Positions 11,670 to 22,470 are shown, counted from the first letter of the stretch. The stretch: 64,000 nt of DNA from Phragmites australis (GCF_958298935.1 NC_084929.1:8680001-8744000), one strand, 5' to 3'. The notes: generated from the sequence alone by a model not told the origin. A program made the numbers and translations.

Positions 11670-12740
11670 CTCCTACTAGGACACTCAAAAGAAATGTGAC
11701 CACGCCCCTACACTTGTGACACAATATTGCGTGGGTGCGAGAGGTGGATGTCGTTGCCGATGTAGTAGAGGATGCCCCTGTGTTTGTAGCAGGACGATGA
11801 TTATCATTGTGAGGTGCAGGCGAAGAAGCCTAAGATGATGGTTCCTTTGCAACAAGATTAGAAGAAGTCCTAGCTACAACACCCTGAGAATAGCCACCGC
11901 AAAAGATGCACTTGGTTGTTGTCAACACCATGGTGTTATAATCGAACGGCTCCCAAATGACCATCCACATTCTTCTTGCTGAATTTTCCTTTTGGTGCGC
12001 ATAGCTTGATCAAGAAGATCTTGCATATTATTATAAGGAAACATCTCAACAAATCCTCAGATGTCATCATTAAGACCATACAAAAATCTATCCATCATGG
12101 ATTCAGGATCTTCTCTAATCCCAAAACATATCAAGAGCAACTCCATTTCCTTTTAGTACTCGTCTACTAATCTAGATCCTCTCAAAGCTTGCAAACTATT
12201 GCGGAGGTCACGCTGATAGCTTGAAGGAACAAAACACCTTCTCATCACTTGCTTTATTGTAGCCTAAGTATTGATATAATCATATCCCAATACAAGTTGA
12301 TTCTCATGTATGTGATTCCACCAAGTGAGAGCATAACCTAAGAACTCAACAGAAGGAAGACTTACCTATTTCTCATCTGAAAGATTATGGAATGAAAAAT
12401 CTGATCACACTGCTCTTCCTAATCAAGATAGGCATCACTGTGTCTTCTCTTCCAGTAAACGGAACACTCAACTTGATTCGAGCAATATTGTTCGAATTAT
12501 CCCTATCACGACGACCACGATGGTGGCCTCTATCACCATGGACAGCACCACAACGATGAGGTCACTGTTGTCTATGACTAGATGCCTAGCCATTGTCAAA
12601 CTCATCATCAGCGTTGTCCACGGAGTGCTCATCATGGACCTCGATATTACTAGCAGCAGGGTCAAGTTGCTGTAGAACCCTACCTCTAGTAGTGGGGAGG
12701 CGCTCATTTAGCATCCTCTCCATAGCTTGAATCATCATCT
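11670..12740 (-). pseudogene. gypsy gag pseudogene
   Basis: The minus strand starts at about 12740 with MIQAMERMLNERLPTTRG and continues into an Arg/His-rich stretch. Further on it reads RFLYGLNDDI then a TGA stop, followed by MFPYNNMQDLLDQAMRT (about 12010-12110), which is the C-terminal retrotransposon gag domain. A zinc knuckle is visible near 11690-11720 as CHKC followed by GRGHISFEC in another phase, so one base has been lost inside the CCHC motif. Gag would form the virus-like particle; this copy has several stops and frameshifts. Confidence 0.8.
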
Positions 12741-13487
12741 TAGTTGTCACACCTCAGCTCATGTGACTGGAACCTCTTCCTCTCCATGATTGTCCCCATG
12801 AACACTTGGGTAAGATCCTGCCATGTTAGCGAAAGCCAAGAAAGTGGAATATGTAACTTTTTGTGGGATCACACAACCTCACCTCTTACTCACCAATATT
12901 CTTATGCATTCTTAGAGAACCACGAGTGTGCAAAGGTAGCAGTACCATAGCTGTGATCTTGTGATCGAAAGGATTATGAGTTAAAAAGATCTGGCTATGG
13001 GTTTCAGTGGAGCTTGGAAGGCTGATCAAGGAGGGGGGTGTAGTACCGCTATCAAGTGTCGTTTCCCATGCAAAGGATGCAAAAATGTTGCTGATCAGAT
13101 GCACCAAGAACTCATGATTACAAATCTCAAACTTGTGATTATGCAATCAGCAACACAACCCCTTTCAGCTTTTCACCTACTATTCTTTTTTTACTCTTTC
13201 TTTCTCACTTTTTTCTTTTTCTTCTTTTTTTAACACTAACCAGCAAATAAAAGAACTAAAATATGGGGAGTGTGGACATGAAGAAAAAATAACACAGTGC
13301 AACAACGATGGTGACAAGGAACTAGAAGAACACAAAGGAAACAAGAATAACAGTACTAAACAAAGGCTCGGCAATTTTTTTCGTGGGTTTCAGTTCTGGG
13401 CTCTAGGATAGGGAACAAAACAATAAGATGGACTAGCGATAAGCTAAAAGACTAATTTGTGTGTAGCAAACCTACCATGACAGCCTA
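12741..13487 (-). other. untranslated leader of the gypsy element
   Basis: This stretch lies between the primer-binding site and the gag start on the minus strand. It has no conserved domain. A pyrimidine run at 13180-13232 is low complexity and explains the open frames there. Confidence 0.5.
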
Positions 13488-13502
13488 AGCTCTGATTACC
13501 AA
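13488..13502 (-). promoter_or_regulatory. primer-binding site, initiator tRNA-Met type
   Basis: The minus strand reads TTGGTAATCAGAGCT, matching the TGGTATCAGAGC complement of initiator tRNA-Met with one inserted A. It lies directly after the LTR end (CCCATCA, then TT) and fixes the element as minus strand. Confidence 0.8.
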
Positions 13503-13504
13503 AA

Positions 13505-14030
13505 TGATGGGGACACACTAGGGGCGGCCTGATCTTCACAACAGTAGGTGGATGAACCAAGTATAACTAGCTACGAATAGCAAGGTTAATTAGCTTTAAC
13601 CTACCAAGGTTGGATGTGACCAAACGATGGGGAGAAACAATCCGAAGCCTCCTGGATTCAACTCGATCTCCGAACAATCATAGAACCACAATCAGGGACT
13701 AAACCACACAAAAGGCCCAAAAGCCTAGAGCAAGAGTTTGGGGATCCCAAAGGGATCTCTCGCAAGACCAAGATAACTCACAAGAACAAAGGTGTAAGAC
13801 ACTCAGCAGCTCAGCTGCAATACCATGTATTAGTTTATCCAATGATCAAAAGTTCTTAAATGGAAGAATATAGGAGGTATTTATACTACGAACAACCCTC
13901 CCAGCAATATATGAACACAAGTCATCACATTTGGGAGGTGAAAAGTAGCAGTTTGTTGTCGTTACTCACTCTTTCGGAAGGTACATGTAGGTGCCCCTCC
14001 CCCACCTAGATCTCACGGTGTGGCCAGTTC
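13505..14030 (-). mobile_element. 5' LTR of the decayed gypsy element
   Basis: The inner border is set by the primer-binding site: on the plus strand the LTR begins TGATGGGGACACAC at 13505. The outer border is approximate because the downstream LTR is missing and no target duplication can be paired. The sequence has a TATTTATACTACG stretch at about 13876 (minus-strand TATAAATA), which may be its TATA box. Confidence 0.65.
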
Positions 14031-14388
14031 TTAGATTCAATTCATTTTTTTATACAAATTTGAGTGAACAAGCATAACCATGCCTCAAGGTGCAATAGAG
14101 AGAGAGCAAGCAACACCATGCGTGTGGTGACAATGTGCAGCAGGTCGAGAGGCAGATCTGCCATTAGACGCATGACGAAGTGTTGGCGCCGAGGCGAAGA
14201 AGGACTTTGTGGTCTTCCGTAGTGGCTCCGCTTTGCCCACCATCGAGGGTACCATGGGCACCACTGCCACCACCGGCATTTTGTTCCTAGATGATGAGTA
14301 GGTCCTGTTTATGTTCGACCGAATGATGGGGTGATGGTACTTCCCGCCCGTGCCGCTCGGCTCCCCCCCCCCCCCCATCCGGCCTCTT

Positions 14389-14397
14389 CTATAAAAG
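14389..14397 (+). promoter_or_regulatory. TATA box of the MULE transposase gene
   Basis: TTCTATAAAAGGGG about 580 bp before the ATG. The same box (GTCTATAAAAATCC) occurs at the matching place in the second copy (62993-63001). A putative intron in the 5' leader, from GGTAAGT near 14543 to the AAG/G before the ATG, explains the distance. Confidence 0.6.
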
Positions 14398-14971
14398 GGG
14401 CTAAAATTAGCCCAAAATCTCATTTTATTGAGAAAAAAGAAAAAGTTGAGAAGAGGGAGGAGAAGAGAGGAGAGGAGAGGGGAGGAAGAGAGCCCGGCGA
14501 AGCCCTGCTGCATTTGAGCCGCGGATTTAAAGATTATTTTTGGGTAAGTCTTTTTCCTTTTATTGTTGTTAATTAGTGCAGTAGTAGTATATGACATAGG
14601 TTTTAGACATGTATGACCTAGGGTTTAGAAAATTATCAAATTTACTTAGAAAATTGTACAATAGCAGTGAAATATAGAATATTATTTTTACTATATTAGG
14701 GTTATAATGTGCGACATAGGAGGTAGCAGTATATGATAATTTGCGAACCTAGGATGTAGCATTTAGAAAATGGTAGCGTTTAATTTGCACACGGTACAAT
14801 AGGTAGTAAATATAGATCGTATAGAGTGATATTTATAGGTTAGTTTGGTTAGGACTAGTATTGAAAACCTATTGTTATGTATGAATCGGTGTCGGCAAAT
14901 TATTTTATTCGATAATTAGAAATATAGTTTGTTGGTCTTAACATTGGTTATGTTTGCGGGTGTTTCCAAGG

Positions 14972-15796
14972 ATGGCAGATAAATTAATTTTTAAGATATA
15001 TTATGGTGAGGGTGAAATTAGGTATGGTCCTAACGGTGTAGATCTGTCTGGATTTTGTCATGTCATGAAGGGTCTTAGTAAAGCTAATGAGAGGACCATT
15101 GTGGGTGTGTGCAAATGGCTCATACGGTTTTTCCAACTGGATCCGCAGCAACATGAGCTGAAATTGAAAGTTATCCTCAGCCGTGCTAGTCATGGATACT
15201 TTGGTGAGTTTGTTCCCATCGAAGCCACATCAACTTGGAGGCAGTATGTAGATATATATTGTGAACGTAGCCTGCCGCTGGTTTTGTTAGCTGAGGCGTA
15301 CCTGAAAGATCAAACTGAGGTGAACTCTGCGGAAGCAGTAGCAGAACCAAGTGAGACATTGGAAGATGAATCAGAGGCGGCTAATGTCGGGTCCAGAGAG
15401 GATGTTGGTGATATTCCAGAGCTGCAACCGATGGGTGTAGTTGATGAGGAGGAGCACATCCCTGGCATCATTGAAGATATGGAGTTGGAGGATGAAGAGT
15501 TGGAGGAAGGTCTTGCTGATGGGGATTCATCTGACGAGGAGGGTAATGCTCCAGTTCCTACAGAGTGGAGGGATCATGAATTTTTGAAGCTGGTGGTTAG
15601 CGAGGCTGACTGGACACCATGGCAGTACCATGAGAACGAGGTGTCACAGGGTGCTATGTACCCTACAAAGGAGGCAGTTATTGATGCAGTGAAATTCTGG
15701 TCGTTGTCTCTTCGGAGGCAATTCAAGGTTGTTAAATCCAGTAAAAGAGGGTACGATGTGAAATGTTTGGTGCCGCAGTGTTTAACCATGACATGA
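14972..15796 (+). pseudogene. MuDR-type transposase, N-terminal fragment
   Basis: An open frame of 274 codons from ATG to TGA; an in-frame non-ATG extension upstream is unlikely to be used because it crosses the probable leader-intron acceptor. The N-terminal 120 residues (FKIYYGEGEI, GLSKANERTI, SHGYFGEFVPIEATSTWRQY) are the plant MuDR N-terminal region. An acidic stretch (about residues 125-200) follows, then the start of the zinc DNA-binding domain (YPTKEAVIDAVKFWSLSLRR ... KCLVPQC). The protein stops there. The His and Cys of the zinc finger and the whole DDE catalytic domain are missing, so this 274-residue remnant cannot cut DNA; full MULE transposases are usually 600-900 residues. The break coincides with a 33-bp duplication at 15788. 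Confidence 0.8.
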
Positions 15797-15851
15797 CAAC
15801 ACATGCCTCCTTGCGCAGGTATGACATGACAACACATGCCTCCTTGCGCAG
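15788..15851 (+). repeat. 33-bp tandem duplication at a deletion junction
   Basis: The 31-bp unit that starts ATGACATGACAACACATGCC and ends CTTGCGCAG occurs at 15788-15818 and 15821-15851 with identical sequence, separated by GT. It begins exactly where the transposase frame loses homology, so it is probably a repair scar of the deletion that removed the catalytic domain. Confidence 0.85.
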
Positions 15852-16058
15852 ACTTTAAACAAGAAGTGACAACACTACCCAGCTTTTTTCAAACAATAAA
15901 TGATAACACAGGTACCAATAAATGTGGAATCTCTGACCATGATCAATGACACAACTTTCCCATTCTTCAAGATGGAATCCGATACTCCTGCCACCAGCTG
16001 CGCCCCTGCACTCACTCCTTTCTTCAAGAGCGAATCCAATGCTCCTGCCTCCCCCAAC

Positions 16059-16066
16059 TATAAATA
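16059..16066 (+). promoter_or_regulatory. TATA box upstream of the GRF gene
   Basis: TATAAATA lies 54 bp before the GRF gene's ATG at 16120, a normal plant TATA-to-start distance if the leader is short. 15852-16058 is presumably its promoter. Confidence 0.6.
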
Positions 16067-16119
16067 GCCGAACCTCCTTACGTTGATGCACCACTCATTT
16101 CTCAGATCTCTCAAGTGCA

Positions 16120-16716
16120 ATGTCTTCCTCAGCTCTATCAAGCCCACCAAAGAAACATTGGGGGACTACCATACCTAAAGGTCTCGAACCACCAATGTGC
16201 TTCTGTGGTGACCTTTGTAAGCTCCGCGAGTCGCAGGACATCTCATACACCTATGGACTGCGCTTCTTCATGTGTGCCAACTACGAGTATGACAAGCTTC
16301 AACATGCAACAACTGGTTATCGACCGGTATGACAACAGATATCAGCCTCATCTCTTCCGATTTTGCACTCTGTTTTACTAACCGCTCATCTTGTTCCATT
16401 TGTTCAGTCCCCTCCATCGCCCTATGATTTTATTCAATGGCTCGACAATGAGCAAAATGACGCACAGAAGCAGTGAGTCGACATGAACATGAGGTGGAAA
16501 AGGGAAGCGTACGCACGTCGGGAGTACGAGCAACAGCAAGAGGAACTTCGACTCAAGCGGGAGGAAGAAGAGCGCATGAGAAATGCGGCGCATGACCGTA
16601 CCGTGGTTCAGGCTCGGGAGGCTGAGAAGGAAAGGAAGCGGGAGAGAGCCCCCCGTGCTAAGGCGGCAGGTCCTGATGCCCTCCGAAAGGAAAAATATCC
16701 TAGATGCACTCAGTAG
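16120..16716 (+). pseudogene. GRF-type zinc-finger gene carried by the MULE
   Basis: Two exons are visible: 16120-16326 and 16408 onward, joined by an 81-bp intron with GT (16327) and AG (16407). Exon 1 encodes PMCFCGDLCKLRESQD and then YGLRFFMCANYEYD, a GRF-type zinc finger (C-x-C ... C) of the kind widespread in plant transposon-linked proteins. Exon 2 begins PPSPYDFIQWLDNEQND, then hits TGA at 16474-16476. The frame stays open after that stop to TAG at 16714-16716 and encodes a charged Arg/Glu coiled coil. The stop therefore looks like a point mutation of CGA (Arg). Its role is unknown; its position inside the MULE suggests it moves with it. Confidence 0.7.
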
Positions 16717-17640
16717 AGAGTATCTAATGTAACCCGACATACTTTTCCTCCCTAATGCATGTTATGATTAGGATCGATGCACTAATAAGTAGGTCTTAGT
16801 GTGAACCGTACATGTCACCTTTGTTTCCTCGTCGTGTCGTCGCGGTTACAGTCTATTATAATGTTTTCACCCTATGTTTAATACTATGTTTGTCGTCGTT
16901 CACACCCCATACCCACGTAAAATGCTTCAAGTGCTAATTACTGGTTTTTTATTCTCCGACTATTACATAACCTACTCTAAATTTAAATTCCAAATTTTGT
17001 TAAAGCTCTTTTTTTATTTCTTGAATTACATAAAAAAAATTACATTTTTAGAAGAAAAAAAAGACCCTAACCGCCCCCTCAGAGGACGGCAAAGGGGCTA
17101 ACCGCTCTCTCCGGACCTACCCGCCCCCTGAGATGTGCAATAGATAATATACTAGAAGTTTGGTGCTGCACCGCCCGATGACTCATGGCCATGCCGAGTG
17201 CTCTAGAGTTGCCATGTTCCTTTGATATTAGTCGGACACTGAGGTCTCGAGTCCACACGTTATCTTCCATCATAAGTACAAAAATTATTTCGGAATGGGT
17301 ATGTAAGCTTTGCGGCACCGGGGTTGAGACAGCATGGGAAGTGGCATGACAGAACTGAAGTATACGGTGATCAAACACGGATAACTGAAGAGTAAAGACA
17401 AATACATAAATTTCAAGCGTGTGTTCGATTAACTTGCATGATTAGGCTGATCTTTAAATGATCGTAGACTTCTCAGAAATTCTTGATTGCCTGTGTTTGC
17501 AGATTTGGCATCCTTCTTCCATTTTTTGCTGAAGTATTCTTGTAGTACCTCTTTTATATTTCTGAAGTCAAGAACCTTCAACACATGGCAGCACTGGATA
17601 CCGATTGATAGAGATCGTGACATGTCAGAGAAAACATGGT

Positions 17641-17765
17641 AGATATTACCATTTTAGCATCTGGATCTTGCTCACTCATTATATCTTTCAATGATCTTTC
17701 TAATGCCTCAAAGTATTGTCTATTTGTCATAATCGCTTTATCCCATATTATGAGTGATGTTTTTA
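17641..17765 (-). pseudogene. Helitron Pif1-like helicase remnant
   Basis: The minus strand reads SLIIWDKAIMTNRQYFEALE and then RSLKDIMSEQDPDA. This is the Walker B block of plant Helitron helicases, normally LIIWDEAPMTNR. The catalytic Glu of DEA is replaced by Lys (DKA), so even this motif is dead. It may be followed by an intron donor (GGTAATAT). Walker A and the rest of the helicase are not recognisable. This is the strongest coding evidence that 17152-20492 descends from an autonomous Helitron. Confidence 0.75.
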
Positions 17766-19050
17766 TAAGTGTGCTTCTGTTGTTTAAATTTGTAAATTTG
17801 TAAGTGTACTTCTGTTGCTTAAGACTCTAGGGAAAAATATAACCAATTCCCTCCTAAAATTTGCCAATTCCTCATGTTGGTTATAATTCGAGAATGTAAG
17901 GTTAATAGAGTTGAGATATGCAAAAGAAATAGATATTATAGGCTATACAATTACACATTGATCAACATGTTGGACTACTGTACAAACTGACACCTCATTG
18001 TCATCTCTGAATGTTTGCATCGAATAGCTGTTTTGACTTGAATAACTTGTCCATGTCCCTGCTCTCTATGATGTTGAAAAGCCCAGAACTCCCGGTACTG
18101 AGGAATTGATGTTTGGAAAGAATTTGCTAAAGTCAGAAGTGAAATTTGTATAAACTCAAATATAATGTTGATAACACAACTGGGATCAGGCACACCTAAT
18201 ACATGTAGCTGCCTGAATCAAGATATAGCTCTAATGAAATGCGATTTCGAGGGAAATTTGAATTATAGAGGGAAATAAATTGCCTACCTTTTACTTCTAT
18301 TATTGTCGCTGCCTCCAATATGATTCTTCAGCTATGAGATATGAGCCTTGTACAGAGCAACACCTTTTACTTATATTATTGTCCCTGCCCCAAATATGTT
18401 TCAGATACGAGCCTTGTACAGAGCAATACAAAATAATTGAACTAACTAAATGCAATAATGATAAACGTTTTGATTTGATCAGAGCGAGCATCAAGTAACA
18501 GAATAGATTATAAATAGAGAATTAATCCATCCAGTCAGAGGTAGAATGCATAGATCGGCAAAAGATATAATTTATCTGTTCGAACTCATTACAAAAATTA
18601 CTAATCATGAACCGGGAAGTAAATCTCTTTCAGCTTAGTGCTAATATTTTCTAGGGGACGCATTCTATTACACTTTCCAGATTTTAGATCAGATAGCTTT
18701 CTCTGTATCCTGAATGAGAACATGGAAATCACACATGGATAGTTGTCTCCAATGGTTGATAGAATAGGCTACATAAACGCTTGAATCGCACTCGTCTCAA
18801 TGATGCATGCACTGAGCATGTATTCATGTGCAGGAGCATTTTTTCATAACTCTATAGTTTATAGTAATCTAGCAAACCATCATGATATAAGAACTTGCGC
18901 ATTGGATTTTTATCCACATGCAGGCATCGGATTCTTCTGCCTTCATTATATGATAAATATCAAATACTCTTGTAGTGTCAATCGACTTGAACATAATACG
19001 GAACTAGGCAGGTATCAGCTCAAAAACATAGGTCAGAATTCAGAACAAAC

Positions 19051-19190
19051 CTGCTATTGCTTCTGCAGAGCCAAATGACAGAGCAAATGTGGCCAAACGT
19101 TTAACGGAAGCAGCTGCTCTTAGCATATACTGCTGCTTGCCTTCCCAAAGAAGTGTCTTCGGAGCATCAGCCAATACCTCACCACGTTCC
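19051..19190 (-). pseudogene. captured 140-bp exon of an unrecognised cellular gene
   Basis: On the minus strand it is flanked by GCATCCAG (acceptor) and GTTTGTTC (donor), both canonical. The one open frame reads VLADAPKTLLWEGKQQYM and then LRAAASVKRLATFALSFGSA. The composition is of an ordinary cellular protein and the exon has no stop, but I cannot name the parent gene. It lies between the PPR fragment and the helicase remnant inside the Helitron. Confidence 0.55.
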
Positions 19191-19370
19191 CTGGATGCAA
19201 AGGTAAGGAAATGACTGTAGCACTCAGATGTACTTCCTGGTTAAGCGAAGAACAAACATCATTACTCTCATTTCCTAACTAACTGGAGAGGAAGCAGAGA
19301 CTTCTGGCATAAATAAAAGCAGACTTTTCTGGCAGGTATCAAGAAATCTTCTAGGTCTTTTGGAACATGA

Positions 19371-19982
19371 TCAATCCTGGTGAGGCATCTGATCGAACAC
19401 AACGCGCGCGGAATCCAAATCGTTGGCTTTGAGGTGAACCGTGAGTAGCCCCAAGAAGGAGACTGCAACCCGGATGGGCATTTCGTCAAACACCCTACGC
19501 GCGTCGTCCACGGCAGCCCGAGAAGCATACGCGTGCAGCAACGCATTGTGGACGTGAGCATGCGCGCTGCGCGCGCCGAGGCAGCCGTGCTTGAAAGCCT
19601 GGGCGTGGAGGTCGGAAGGTAACCGCCCCGGCGAATAGCAGCGAGAGCAAGACTTGAGGACGAAGGTGAAAGTGAAGGCGTCAGGGTCGGCGCCTGCGCG
19701 GCGCATCGCCATGAAGAGCTCGATGGCAGCGCCGGGCGAGGAGGATGCTGCGAGGCCGCGCATGAGGGTGTTATAGAAGAAGGCGAGGTGGGAGGCGGCG
19801 GCGGAGATAAGCGGGAGGTGGAGGGAGAGTAACACGGAGGCGTGGCGGAGGTCGCCGGCGAAGCGGAGGAGCTTGGCGAACGCCGCGACGGCGTCGGCAG
19901 CCGGGAGGAGGTGTCGGAGACGGAGGAGAGCACCGTGGAGGAGGCGCAGGTCGCGCTTCGTGGAGCACCGGGCGGAATCCAC
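19371..19982 (-). pseudogene. pentatricopeptide repeat (PPR) gene fragment captured by the Helitron
   Basis: The minus strand has an ATG-initiated frame of 203 codons. The N-terminus is Arg/Leu-rich as in many organelle-targeted PPR proteins. Repeats are clear: FYNTLMRGLAASSSPGAA, then ELFMAMRRAGADPDAFTFTF, VLKSCSRC, then HNALLHAYASRAAVDDARRV followed by FDEMP, and SARVVFDQMP. The spacing fits a PLS-class PPR protein, which binds organellar RNA and is normally 400-900 residues. Only about three repeats remain before the frame ends. GC content is high at third positions as in grass genes and unlike the AT-rich surroundings. Capture by the Helitron is inferred from its position. Confidence 0.75.
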
Positions 19983-20244
19983 CAGAGATATCGCGCAGAC
20001 GCATTCGCCACGTCGAGACGGGCGTCCCCTGCTTGCCCCTGCCTGGACCCCCGTTGGCCTTGCCGTCTTCCATTCGGAACTCTGGATCCTCGTCCGCCTC
20101 GAGCCCTTGACTCGAGGGGGGCGGAAGAACTCGGGTAGGGAGGAGAAGAATCAGGACACTCATCAGGTGGACGGGCGTGCAAGGCGGCCGGTCGGCAGGC
20201 TCGGTGGGGAGGCGACTCGAACGGGCGGCGAGCGAGTCAGAGAT

Positions 20245-20459
20245 GAACGATTTTTTTGCCGAGCGAATCGAACTCCAGATCGGACGGTCATTAACTCCCG
20301 CAGTTAGGATCTGACGTTTCCCAACCCATGTGGTGACGTGGATAGCGTGAGGAACGATATTTTTTGGCGAGCGAATCGAACTACAGATCGGATGGTCATT
20401 AACTCCCGCAGTTAGGATCCGACGTTTCCCAACCCATGTGGTGACGTGGATAGCGTGAG
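20245..20459. repeat. 107-bp direct tandem duplication near the Helitron 5' end
   Basis: Units 20245-20351 and 20352-20459 share GAGCGAATCGAACT, GGTCATTAACTCCCGCAGTT and CCCATGTGGTGACGTGGATA with only a few differences. They lie 33 bp from the Helitron 5' terminus (20492) and may be a subterminal feature of the family or a recent local duplication. Confidence 0.85.
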
Positions 20460-20492
20460 AGGGCTGAGAATGAACGGCTTTTACTATATAGA

Positions 20493-21289
20493 TTAGATAT
20501 ATATAGATATGTATATTAGATAGCTTAATAGTTATATGATTTTTTTCCCAGAGCGGTAATGGCAGGATCTGTGCTTATTCAACTGAGAAGAGAAAATATA
20601 ATAATTGCATGAGTTCAAGAAGTTTGCCAGGAGATCCAGGGAGAAAAAATAGCGACAAAAGCAAAACAAATAATTACACCCACTAAATAAGTTGTGGATG
20701 CTCCTTTTCCACGGTTAAACATGTTTGACATATAGCTGCACGATTCAAAAGAACATTAATTCTTCCTCCAAGACCACATCTCTTTATCATATATGATATG
20801 TGATGTCCTATACAGTAACGATAAGAACGATATGGACTGTTTAGCTGTTGGATTGAGCTTATCCATAAGTTGAACTTTGCTAACAATTAATAATTCGGCA
20901 CTAAAATAACTAGGCGACCTTTGCTCTTTATGAAAGTGTATTCTGGTGTACTTTGCTTTCTGTCTTGCCTTCTACTATTTGAGACTAAATTACTTCCACT
21001 AAAGTCTAGCCCTCCTGAGATGGGTTTGGTTGGACTTGCCTTTTCATCATATGTAAGTTTTGTTGCCATTAGCAAAATATTATTTGCGAACAAAAGCTAC
21101 ACACAGATTCAGTAAGGCCACACGATGGAACTCCTCAGGTAATGGGATATTGTCAATTGCTCTCACCAGCTCAACTCTAAAAGTACTTCCACGGAGGCTC
21201 TCTTTCGAGTATCCACTAGTAAAAGGAGGAAGAGAAAGGCTGCCATATTTAGTTCATACAGCGTGCCGTCCGTGAGGATTCGAATACAG
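20493..21289. other. no gene recognised
   Basis: AT-rich flank between the Helitron and the tandem-array-rich retroelement. A 67-codon minus-strand frame at 20683-20886 (with CIGHHISYMIKRCGLGGRIN) has a protein-like composition but matches no family I recognise. Confidence 0.35.
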
Positions 21290-21333
21290 AAATACTAAGA
21301 GAGGTAGAAATTCACGAGGAAAATCACCAAAGG

Positions 21334-22260
21334 ATTGGCTAAAACCGCCATACCCACCGTTGCAAGCATGCAAACGTATGCATGGTTGCCTCAACCATAC
21401 GCACCATATGCATGCTCCAACCCCGCTGCCGTATGGGACGGTGTTCCTCCGACCTTGGCCCACTCAAAACCCTAGGTCAGTACAGGAACTCCAGACGGTG
21501 CGGAGGCCTTCCAGCCTCTGCACGACGAAGACTTCACCGCCTCAGGAGAGGACGCGGCCGAAGCCACCGCCAAGCAGGCTGCCTTCCAATGGTTCTGGGC
21601 AGTCCAACCCAGGAGTGCTCCTACCTAGGCTTGGTCCCAGGTGTCCCCTTCGACCATACCTGGGATACCCCAAGCGAGCCAACATCTTCGAAAAGTCTGT
21701 CTACCCAATGCCCTCCTTGGGCCCCTCAGGAAAAAAAGGGTTCCAAGGAGACGGAGGGCTCCGGGGTGCGCGGACCCCACCAGCGCCTCCGACGCCGCCC
21801 TCGTAACGCCAACTGCGCGCACGGAACCCCAAGCCCACCTCGTTCAGTGAGGCATAGTTAGAACCACTTCGGCTCCAAGAACTGGTTCACCGGGCAGCCT
21901 CGATGGTCTCCCAAAGGGGAAGGAGCCCCTGGGGAAACCACAGGCTCCGGGACACACCACCATCGGCAGCAACCCCGACGACAACTCCAAGCTCTGACAT
22001 CCCCGGAGGCACACGGGTGCATCCTGCACGGACCAGGGTGTGGCCACAACACCAACAATTGTGGCACCCTCATGACCTTCTCGGAGGAATACCTCAAAAG
22101 GCAAACAGAATACCTGGCCACAGAAGGAGCGGGCAAAGGACTACGCAAGGTTTGAAGGCCTGGGGCAAACTACTGGGCAAATCCCCGGGCCCTCAAACCT
22201 GCACCGTCACTACTGACCCTGCTACCAACGGTACCAGACCCATCAACGAGAACTGAGTCA
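21334..22260 (+). other. GC-rich degenerate coding-like region
   Basis: Several plus-strand frames are open for 100-150 codons, and one contains YAWLPQPYAPYA followed by AAVWDG, a Pro/Tyr-rich stretch of the kind found in retroelement Gag proteins. Another reads EDAAEATAKQAAFQWF. No conserved gag domain could be followed and the frames overlap, so this may be a ruined gag or only GC-rich noncoding sequence. Confidence 0.3.
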
Positions 22261-22289
22261 GGGACACGCCGTCACCAGGCTCCAGACAG

Positions 22290-22470
22290 AATATCTCCGG
22301 AGCCGGGCACCAGCCAAGGACCGAGGCGGTCGAGGATCGCCTCTCCCGACTAGCCTTCGACTACGCCTCCAACATGCTGTCGCTAGGCTCCGAACGGATT
22401 ACCTCCGGGGCTGGGCAATGGCTAAAGGCTGAGGGGGTCAAGCATCGCCTCTCCCAGCCTAGCCACAGGC
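22290..22470. repeat. two units of the 118-bp array
   Basis: Two imperfect units with CGGAACGGATTACCTCCGG-type, GGGCAATGGCTAAAGGC and GGCTTCGAGG segments. They match the larger array at 24983-25690, from which they are separated by two other arrays. Confidence 0.7.

Larger units (their letters stand above)
9720..14030 (-). mobile_element. decayed Ty3/gypsy retrotransposon lacking integrase and 3' LTR
   Basis: On the minus strand the order is LTR (13505 to about 14030), primer-binding site (13488-13502), leader, gag (12740 to about 11670), protease (11665-11057) and reverse transcriptase running into RNase H (10811-9726). Homology stops just inside RNase H near 9720. Integrase and the downstream LTR are absent, so the element is truncated at its 3' end. 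Stops and frameshifts occur in every coding block. A related RT fragment lies at 37568-38410. Confidence 0.85.
14330..17150 (+). mobile_element. Mutator-like element (MULE), copy 1
   Basis: The region from about 14390 to 15780 is collinear with 62990-64000, so it belongs to one dispersed element family. It holds a truncated MuDR-type transposase gene (14972-15796) and a second gene for a GRF-type zinc-finger protein (16120-16716). The right border shows GC-rich ACCGCCCCCTCAGAGG-type segments at 17070-17130, the same motif as the left arm of the second copy (62812-62945), so these are probably the inverted termini. The left arm at 14330-14390 is decayed and contains a run of about 15 C. Exact ends and a 9-bp target duplication were not resolved. 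Confidence 0.7.
17152..20492 (-). mobile_element. Helitron with captured gene fragments
   Basis: On the minus strand the 5' end is TCTATATAGTAAAAGCC, starting with TC at 20492 after a host A. The 3' end is CTAG at 17155-17152 followed by host T. A small hairpin (GGTGC-A-GCACC) lies 10 nt before the CTAG. These are the hallmarks of Helitrons, which insert between A and T without duplication. Inside, in the same orientation, are a PPR fragment (19982-19371), a captured exon (19190-19051) and a Pif1-type Helitron helicase remnant (17765-17641). No Rep domain was seen, so it is non-autonomous. The hairpin is weak, so the 3' end is less certain than the 5' end. Confidence 0.65.

Noticed and set aside
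16483..16716. A separate Arg/Glu-rich gene
   Set aside because: It is exon 2 of the GRF gene after a nonsense mutation; the upstream exon joins it in phase.
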